A stretch of 22,500 nucleotides of DNA, taken from contig CAUYUJ010004539.1 of the NCBI GenBank assembly GCA_963575745.1, positions 5,001-27,500 of the forward strand. Reading direction: 5' to 3'. The stretch comes from Prorocentrum cordatum (lineage: Eukaryota; Sar; Dinophyceae; Prorocentrales; Prorocentraceae). Position 1 is the first letter of the stretch. The number at the start of each line of letters is the position of its first letter. A model generated the notes under the pieces. The model was not told the origin of the DNA. It did no database searches and saw nothing but the letters and a program-made list of their open reading frames with translations. Below, one piece after another: positions 1-6,623 of this stretch. The position numbers and the translations under genes are program-made.

Positions 1-189
1 CACAAAGAAAGCGCCTTGCGCGCCGCCTCGCCGAGCTGACCCCGGGCCCCCTGCGTCCGATACGGTCACGAATGCGACTGATACCGGATCTAACTGCCAG
101 ATTGTCAAACGTTGACTGGCAGTCGACTTGAGATGCTTACATGCCTTGATCACAAGCTGGGCGTCCGCGATCGTCGGACTCGGCAGCGC
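1..189 (-). pseudogene. Start of copia RNase H, cut by the window edge
   Basis: The frame reads TIADAQLVIKACKHLKST, then LTIWQLDPVSVAFVTVSDAG and GGAQGAFFV up to position 1. The Asp in VSDAG (about 55) is the first catalytic residue of copia RNase H, and the G-G-A-Q-G-A-F sequence is its second strand. The domain removes RNA from the RNA-DNA hybrid in cDNA synthesis. The remaining catalytic residues and the 3' LTR lie beyond the window. Confidence 0.85.
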
Positions 190-760
190 AGCGCAGTGCA
201 GCGCTGTGCAAAGAAGCACAGCGTGACACGTCAGGCCTCGATTCTCGAACGACCCACTGGACCTGAGCGATCAAGGCTCTGCGAAGCTTGACCTCACTCG
301 GGGTCAACGGGGAGGAAGGGTCCGAGAGACGAGATTTCTCGAGCCGCATCGGCGTGAATTGCTCCTGGATACATTTCTCCTGGTCGACGCATATATTATT
401 ATCATGCTGCTTAATGTGGCGACCTGCGTAGTCGGCCTCGCCCTCTTGCCATTTTCCAAAATGAAACCTGGCCTGGATCTGCTCCTTGAGCGAAGAGCGC
501 ATCGAGGGATGAGCTGCCACCAGGAGGTCGTCGACCTCTATGAAAATGACTGCTCTAAGCTCGCCTTGGCCCGAACGAAGCGACCACAGACAGGGGCCCA
601 AAAGAGACGTTCGAAATCCGATCGAACCGAGCCAGTCTGTTAAAGTCCGGTGCCAGAGGACCGGGGCATCGTTGAGCCCATAGACTGGAGCTATAAGCTC
701 CACGAGTTCCCCGGGGGCCAAATTTAAACCGTGACATGGCTCGCAGTAGATGCCCCCTTC
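190..760 (-). pseudogene. Copia reverse transcriptase, C-terminal part
   Basis: Starting GGIYCEPCHGLNLAPGEL, this completes the preceding segment in another frame. APVYGLNDAPVLWHR corresponds to the copia LYGLKQAPRAW motif. FIEVDDLLVAA holds the two catalytic aspartates, with Glu-Val-Asp-Asp where Tyr-Val-Asp-Asp is usual. FHFGKWQEGEADYAGRHI matches the F-L-G-I region, and VVRESRPDVSRCASL the conserved T-R-P-D-I stretch leading to RNase H. The frame leaves register at about 190-200, in a GCTGC-rich stretch, and the RNase H follows in yet another frame. Confidence 0.92.
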
Positions 761-1327
761 GGGCGACGCAACGGGTCGCTTTGACAGAAAGCGTTCTTTG
801 CGTCCGCAACCTGAAGTTCCCAGCCTAACGAGGCGACACATTGCAAGGTCAAGAGAACGGTCTCGCTCTGAGGAGTTGGAGCGTACACGTGGAGCTCGTC
901 CGAATCTGGGTCTTGATGGCCCTGCACGCACCATCTTGACTTTGCCAAGGGGTCCGAACCAACTCCCTCTTGGGGTTTGAAGCGCCTCACCATCCTGGAT
1001 CCCAGAATGCGGTCTGGACGCCGTCTTCTGATGATGGAAACCTCTGAGGCTGGAACCACACGCGCCGCTCCGGAGCTCAAAATGGCCCCCCACTCCTTGG
1101 CATCCGAAAAATCAAACAGAGCCCTCTCGCGAGAGGACAAGTTTTTCAAGGAGACCTCCGCTCCCCCACGAGACGGAGGCGCAGCGGCACTGGATCCCCG
1201 GCCGGACTGGCCGGCTGCAAAGACCTGAGTCGACCAGGGATCCCGGTAAAAGTCGGGCGAAAAGGAAAACCAGGAGCACAGCTCCCCCCATAGTTGCTCT
1301 TCTTGCTCCTCGCCCTCGGTCTGGGCC
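724..1327 (-). pseudogene. Copia reverse transcriptase, N-terminal part
   Basis: From the codons after the TGA at 1330 this frame reads EEQLWGELCSWFSFSP, then SSRERALFDFSDAKEWGAIL, DRILGSRMVRRFKP, KSRWCVQGHQDPDSDEL, YAPTPQSETVLLTLQ and ELQVADAKNAFCQS. These are fingers and palm motifs of copia reverse transcriptase in order; the Asp in VADAKNAF is the first catalytic aspartate. The enzyme copies element RNA into cDNA. The frame runs out at 724, and its homologous continuation is in the next frame, joined at a five-G run at 757-761 where one base appears to be missing. Confidence 0.9.
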
Positions 1328-1693
1328 GATCAAAATGCAAGGCTATAGGAACAGACGCGCCCGGACGAGGCGTGAACCCCCCCTCGGCGCATCCAAAATG
1401 GCCCGACGCCGATGCTCCGTCTGACGGCCCGCCTCTCTTGGGCGAACGCGAGCCCACTCTGGCAGCGGGCTGAGAAGCCGGAGGTGGTGGAGCCTGAGCT
1501 GCCCTTTGTCTTAAAATGCACATCGGGACGTCGCCACCTCCCGCGCCTCGAACGACCGGCCTGGGAGGAGCGATGGTCCCGGACCTGGCATCAAACTCGG
1601 CAACCTGCTCTTGCACCCGCCCGGGAGCAGGAACACCCATCTGTTCGACTGGGGTGATCCTGGGACGAGTCGGCTCGGGCTCGGGAGGATTGA
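1328..1693 (-). other. Degraded linker before reverse transcriptase
   Basis: No domain is recognisable. Minus-strand frames are open in patches rich in Pro, Arg and Gly. The frame 1521-1330 ends in TGA at 1330-1332 and then continues in phase into the reverse transcriptase ORF, so it is probably the original linker frame with an in-frame stop. Confidence 0.5.
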
Positions 1694-2287
1694 CTAGCGG
1701 CCTGCGGGACTGGGAAGAGGCCCGCCTGACCTCAGCGGCGGCCTCTGGAGCGGCCTGCAGCGGAGGAGGAACGGAGGGACGCAGGGAGACAAACGAGGAG
1801 GAGAGGGAGACGGGTCGCGGGAGTCCGAAGGAGAGATGGGATCAGGGGATTCCTGGCTGGCCTGACGCGTCTGCCTGCCCGGGGCCGGCGGCTCGGTGGA
1901 CAGCTCGTGACCTGGGGCCGAGGGCTCCGGATCAATCACGACAACCTCGGGCGCCGGGGCCTCAGGAGGCCCAGGAGGAGGAGGAGCCGAGGAACCCGGG
2001 AGCTCGGGCGGATCGATCCGTGGGACTGGTTGCTCCTGTCTCGGAGGAGGCTCCTCATCGGCCTCTGATGGCTGATCACGGGCTTCGGGAGGTGGAGGTC
2101 CTTCTGACTGGACGTCCACCGCGCCGACCCGACGCCCTGGGGAAGTCAGCTCTTGCCTGAGCCGGTCGAAAGCGACCGAGTCGAGTAACTCGCCTCCGAG
2201 AGCTTCCTCCTTCGTGGCAGGTCGGATTTGGTCCTCGGAGACCTTCAAAAGCTTGGCTCTCATTGCGATGAGTCTGCGCGCTGGCAC
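1694..2287 (-). pseudogene. Integrase tail and Pro/Glu-rich linker of the polyprotein
   Basis: In another frame from the integrase core, this begins IAMRAKLLKVSEDQIRPATKEEALGGELL, the end of a copia integrase C-terminal region, followed by about 120 residues very rich in Pro, Glu and Ser. In these elements such a linker joins integrase to reverse transcriptase. The missing piece upstream implies loss of roughly 30-40 codons with a frame change near 2290-2305. The frame ends at 1694 after a degraded Pro/Arg-rich stretch. Confidence 0.65.
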
Positions 2288-2299
2288 GACGCCAGACGT

Positions 2300-3209
2300 A
2301 AACCCAGGTGCCCGGATTGCACTGTTTGTCGGAATGCTTCCTGGCCCGGGACGCGTATCTGAGACGATCGGCCACGTCTAAAGACATCATGGCCTTGCGA
2401 GCGGCCTCGCGAAGCACATGCTTCCGGGCGTAAGTGGCAGCAGCGGCGTCTCCATCAGACGTGCCCCTCGCAACGTCGTCGGTGCCAATCTCGTCGTGAG
2501 CATCATTTGATAATATTGACCTCGGCAATCGGGGATTCTCGCCGAAAACATGCTTAAACTGCAAGAAGCCGCCTCTGTGTGAGAAGCGGTTTTTCGCGGC
2601 GACGGTCTCGCATAACAGGTCTTCCATCTCTTCGAGATTGGCTGGATGGGACAACAGCGCTGCCTTCGACAAGGCGTCTTTGATCAGTCCTCCGTGCCTC
2701 TCGAACCTGCCGTTTTCATGAGGGGCCTCGGAATTGCAGAGATGATGCAGAACTCCTAAATGCTCGAGGCCTCTGGCACATGATCCGGCAAATTCGGGGC
2801 CCCCGTCGCTTATCGGGACCTCCGGGATTCCGTAGGGACGAACCCAGATGCGACAGAAAGCAAACCAGACGTCCTGAGAGGTGGCCCCTGGGAGAAAGGT
2901 GCAAAACTGGAGGTTTGACCCATGGTAGATTATGTTCAGCACCGGCGCGGCTTGCCGGCCCACTTGCACGTAGAACAAGTCTACTGCAATTATCTTGTTA
3001 AAACGATACGTTCTGGGCAAATGCGCCCTCCTGCACCATCCCGGGCGCCTGTGGGGCTCGCAAGCGTTGCAGCGAAACTTCGAGCGGGTCCAAAGCAACA
3101 CGTCTTCTCGCGCCTTTCCGATTTTCAGAACTCGAAGAAACTCGGGGAGGGACAGATGTTCTAAATTGACGTGGAGCTTCTCAACTTCTCGCTTCAGCTC
3201 CGGCGAGAG
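2300..3209 (-). pseudogene. Copia integrase (zinc finger and catalytic core)
   Basis: Directly after the in-frame TAG at 3210-3212 the same frame continues as LSPELKREVEKLHVNLEHL, so the stop is an internal lesion and not a gene end. The HHCC zinc finger has its His pair in LHVNLEH and its Cys pair in FRCNAC. The core shows Asp in IIAVDLFYV (about 2975), Asp in PISDGGPEF (about 2805) and Glu in HENGRFERHG (about 2700), about 34 residues apart, the D,D(35)E triad that inserts element cDNA into host DNA. The end reads NPGTWVYVWRR, the usual start of the C-terminal DNA-binding part, then the frame leaves register; the expected WxGPG stretch is missing. The formal ORF runs on to 2076 out of frame. 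Confidence 0.88.
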
Positions 3210-3212
3210 CTA

Positions 3213-4305
3213 GGGGTCCGCGGGGTCACAAGGTGGGCCCCCCAACTCCCCGATTTCGTCGACCAGATCGTCTTCTGGGACCCCTCCGGAGTCCGGACCC
3301 TGGTGCTCTCCTTCTGGAATCTCTGGAGGAGGGACAACCTGCGGGTAGGAGTGAGACAGGTTCGCCATGCCGGCGACGACGTCAGCTGCCTCAGCCAGTT
3401 GAGACGAACGGGCGCCTAAAGAGGCGCGAGACCAGGCAGCCGCCTCGATGCCCTCGGCGAGGGCACTCACGAGCTCAGGCGGGTAGTGCTGAGCTGCCTT
3501 CGTCCTGCCCGATCCCTCCAAATGCACGTGCATGTGATCCCTCTTGCACTTCCTGGAACACTTGTCGAGAACATGCTGAGAGTTGGAGAGAACAAAGGTG
3601 GGCTTGCGAGAGAGACCCTGAGGAGAGACTGACAAGCCATACTCGCACTGATCACACCTCGCCGAGCTGACTCCCGGCTTCTCTGACAAGACTCGCATGG
3701 AGTAGAGTTCCCAAGACGACGCCGTGAGTGGCTGTTCTACCCAGAAGAGCCTGCCCTTCGATATTTGATATTCGGCTATCTGAGCACACAGGCCTAAGAA
3801 CAGAAGACCCTCCCTCTCGACCTGCGTGAGCTTATCTGGACCCATTCTGTGCCAGTTGCTCACTCGAGCGACGCTGAACGCAGTGCAGGGGGGGGGTCAT
3901 CAGAATAATCTCAGGGCGATCTGACTCCAGCGTTCCCCACAGCTTGCGACGATCTTGGGCCTTGCGAAAATCGAAGCCCGTCTTCAGGCCCATGGCCTGA
4001 GACACCGGGAACCCCCTCCGGCTGAGCTCCTGGGAGACCCGAGGGGGAGAGAAAACCTCAAGGACCTGAGTGCATCCCTTATTCGCGCATCTCTCAATCA
4101 GTTGCTTGCGAGCCTTCGTGCGAGTGGCTCGAATGCTGGTGCCCTCGAACGTCTTAAGCAAAACATCCCCAACTTTTCGAGGAACCTGAGCCATGGGGGT
4201 GCCGACAGAGCGATCGGAGGAGACTGGGGAGGAGACTAAGGCCCAAGACGACGGGATCCGAGAGGGAGACCGACTAGGATCCGCTAAGGCCCCTGTGAAC
4301 TTCTC
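3213..4305 (-). pseudogene. C5-methyltransferase-like block of the copia polyprotein, frameshifted
   Basis: The segment starts in a Ser/Pro-rich linker, then MAQVPRKVGDVLL at 4194. The motif VLEVFSPPRVS resembles the SAM-binding motif I (F-S-G) of cytosine-5 methyltransferases, and EIILMTPP matches the strand before catalytic motif IV (PPC). The frame breaks at a nine-base C run (minus strand, 3896-3888). Reading the next frame gives the Cys and a T-A-F-S that would complete PPC. After it come LFWVEQP (compare motif VI E-N-V), SSARCDQCEYGL, and a Cys/His group (CSRKCKRDHMHVH). The stop TAG at 3210-3212 is in the same frame as the integrase. The domain is a recurrent part of dinoflagellate copia polyproteins as I recall them. 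Catalysis is unproven: motif I lacks its Gly residues and no target-recognition domain is evident. Confidence 0.6.
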
Positions 4306-4862
4306 TTACTCGTCCGCTGTCCCGAAAGCTAGTGGTAGTTCGCTTAGGCCATCGGAGGCCGCCTCCCAAACTTCGACTCGTAGTTGTCGACGCTGAGCTC
4401 CCGAGAAGGCCGAGCTTAAGGCCCGGGCAGACAGACCACTCCATAGACGATAGAGGATGACTTGATGATGAGACGGTTTGTTATCGTCGATGCTGATCCC
4501 GATCTGCACCCTGGCGACGTCGGCCGGTAGTCCCAGCCGTGTGCTAGGAGAGCTGGCGCTTGCGATCGCGAGGTGCACCAGAAACGATGCCAGCTCGCCC
4601 GACTCGAGCTGGCGCTTCGTCCAGCCCGCCGTCTTTGAAAGATGATCTAGATCGATCGAGCTGCCATCTGAAGTGCCCCAGACTCCAAAAGGTCGTTCCC
4701 GATTGCATGGAATCGGAGCCCCCCTGAATCTATTAACGATCGTAGAGACGGATCGCGTTGATATATGATCTCTGGCCGTGCTGAAGCGATCTTGAATACC
4801 CGATAAGATCCGATCTCTGGCCTCCGGCTGCAGGGAGGCCAGCGCGAACATCGTAGGACTCA
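4306..4862 (-). CDS. Unrecognised ORF segment in the copia frame
   Basis: The frame is open from well upstream (5460) to TAA at 4306-4308; the part below 4862 looks protein-like, while the part above overlaps the preceding ORF in another frame. It reads MFALASLQPEARDRIL, then a basic/aromatic stretch, FLVHLAIA and a Ser/Leu/Ala-rich tail. It could follow the preceding ORF by a frameshift. The TAA is followed in the same frame by the sequence leading into the methyltransferase-like block. I cannot name a family. It may be the 3' part of the nested element. Confidence 0.35.
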
Positions 4863-5253
4863 GCGCCTCACCTCGCTGAGCACCTTGCGCGTGGCCTCCT
4901 CCATGGCCTTCGCATTCTCGGAGCGCACCTCCTCGATGATCGCCTCGCGGACCTCCTGCACTCCCTGGCGCCCCTGAGCAAGTACGTTCCTGATGCTGTC
5001 CATCATGTTGCTGACGTCCGCGTGCGTGATCCTGGCCGAGGGAGGCGGCTCGAGCATCCTGACCCACGCCCCGCTCGACGGAGTCTTCGGTGGCGACTTG
5101 CACCCGACCAAGAGAGGATCCACTGGAGCTGACTTCACCGCCGTCTTGCGGCCCGCTAAGTAGGGGGCGCACGGAGGAGCCACGGCGATCACCTCCTGGT
5201 CCGCTGCCTGAGCCTTGGGGCCCTTGACCTTGGGGGCCGCTCGGATCGCTGGA

Positions 5254-5724
5254 GAGATCTACACCGACGGCGCAGGTCGCACGCACATTGGGTGGCCTGA
5301 CGGAGCTCGAGCTGGCTGGGGCATAACGCTGACGCAAGGCCAAAGGATTCGAGGTCTCGCGTTCGGCCCACCCCCTGGTGCTCAGCACTCGGTGCCAAGA
5401 GCTGAAATGCATGCTGTGATCATGGCATTGAAGAACGGCATGCTCCCCATGCAAATGCACACATATTGTATGATGACGATCGATGGTCTCAATAACGGTC
5501 TGTGATGGTGTCTACATCGACGGCGACAGAATGTGGACCGATGGGGAGAAGCATGGAGGCCCATCGAGGATCACGGCGGCCTTAGTGAAGACCTGATCTT
5601 CAGCTATGTCAAGTCCCATCAGACGCAGGAGGACATTCATCACAATCATGGCAAGAAAGGAAATGATTACGCCGATGTTGCTGGCAAGCGAGGACTTGCG
5701 GTTCACGACGTCCCCCTCGAGATC
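5254..5724. repeat. 6-bp direct repeats (GAGATC) bounding the RNase H insert
   Basis: GAGATC occurs at 5254-5259 and 5719-5724. On the minus strand both copies have the same codon phase (ATC, then TC-). Insert plus one repeat is 465 bp, divisible by three, and the surrounding ORF would read without interruption after its removal. This agrees with a target-site duplication made on insertion. Confidence 0.6.
5260..5718 (+). pseudogene. Inserted ribonuclease H domain fragment (plus strand)
   Basis: A 153-codon frame with the RNase H signature in order: Asp in IYTDGAG at the very start, Glu in VPRAEMHAVIMAL, a degraded central stretch (MTIDGLNNGL then TGA at 5503-5505), then DRWGEAW, YVKSHQT and HNHGKKGNDYADVAGKRG with the final His and Asp. 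RNase H removes the RNA strand of RNA-DNA hybrids. The wording is nearer to cellular or LINE-type RNase H than to copia RNase H, and the strand is opposite to the copia element. One in-frame TGA breaks it and no start codon belongs to it. GAGATC lies directly outside both ends (5254-5259 and 5719-5724). No reverse transcriptase or poly-A tail accompanies it. Confidence 0.7.
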
Positions 5725-6550
5725 GGCGCCGGGCGGGTGCGGTAGGCTGGCTCGCGCGGCTGCGGCTCCGGCTCCATCTTGACCTCGAGCTTGGCCCTCT
5801 GGGCAAGTATCTCGGCCTGCATCTTGATGGCCTTGCGGTCCTTGCGCTCCTTGTCCTGACGGCCACGAGCCTGAGCTGCCTCGAAGATCTCCTGAGGGGT
5901 CTCGCGGCGGATCCAGAGACGGAGGCTGCACACATCGCAGTGGCAGTAGTGAGCGACTCCGTTCTGCCCGGTGCGACGGCGGCGTACTGGATGCTCGCGC
6001 GCGTCCGGAATCACGTTGGGGCCCTCGTCTTCGAACTGGTTCGGGTCCACCACCGGCGACAGCGCGGTCGTGATCCGAGAGTTGGCGCACACGTGGAGGA
6101 ACATGATCGTCTTGAGGAAGACGCGGCGCCAGGCCATGGCAGCCTTCTCGATGAGGTTGCAGCCCTCGAAGAACATCTCCTTGTCCGCAGGATCGAGCAT
6201 CTCGTCGTACACCAGATGCTGGAGCTCCGTGTCGCGCCACGGGTCTGGGATCTCCTCCCAGTTCTCGGCCATCTCGAGATCCGAGCTGCCCTCCTCCTCG
6301 ACCGTGGAGAGACCGTTCACCACCTTGCTCGCCTGGCGCCGCAGAGCCGACAGCGAGCGAAAGCCTCGACGTAGCGGATGCACCGCCGAGTTCGTCTTCC
6401 TGATCGCGCGAGCCGGCATCGATTGCCTGACTCTGAGAGTTATCTGACTGGTTGAGTTGACTTGAAAGCTGACTTTCCGAATCGCCTGCTCGGCTCGAGC
6501 CTAGAGTCGCTACGGGTACTGACGGTGATGTCCCATCTGGGGCCCCCGAT

Positions 6551-6569
6551 TCATGGACCCGCTGTCGAG

Positions 6570-6623
<54 letters not shown>

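Larger units (their letters stand above)
4860..6419 (-). pseudogene. Unrecognised ORF, interrupted by an RNase H insertion
   Basis: Two minus-strand open stretches, 6419-5703 and 5258-4860, are in the same frame and become one ORF of about 364 residues if 465 bp (insert plus one 6-bp repeat) are removed. The first part is charged and helical, with EEEGSSDLEMAENWEEIP, a Cys/His cluster (CHCDVCSLRLW) and a Lys/Arg/Gln-rich coiled segment. The second part ends in a likely coiled coil (VREAIIEEVRSENAKAMEEA). Such acidic-plus-coiled-coil proteins fit a gag-like or ORF1-like role, but I recognise no family. The ATG at 6419 is one choice; the frame remains open further upstream. The last codons, GAG GTG AGG, resemble a 5' splice site, and the overlapping frame stays open downstream. 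Confidence 0.5.
4322..6558 (-). mobile_element. Probable 2.2-kb nested insertion within the copia element
   Basis: This stretch separates protease from the methyltransferase-like block and holds ORFs I do not recognise from copia elements. The 8-mer CCGCTGTC occurs at 4314-4321 and 6559-6566 at the two borders. Excising the interval with one 8-mer joins the gag-protease frame to the frame used by the block starting at 4305, in matching codon phase (ACA GCG G), with a TAA two codons later. That is what a target-site duplication would give. I see no terminal inverted repeats, LTRs or poly-A, so the class is unknown. An 8-bp match within the border region could arise by chance. Confidence 0.5.

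Noticed and set aside
4855-4870. GAG|GTGAGG as a 5' splice site at the end of the unknown ORF
   Set aside because: The match to a donor consensus is good but no acceptor or downstream exon can be supported, and the context looks like a retroelement.
4306-5460. Whole 384-codon minus-strand ORF as one protein
   Set aside because: The part above 4862 overlaps the RNase H insert and the better-supported ORF in another frame, and is Gly/Arg/Ser-rich shadow; only the part below 4862 is kept, at low confidence.
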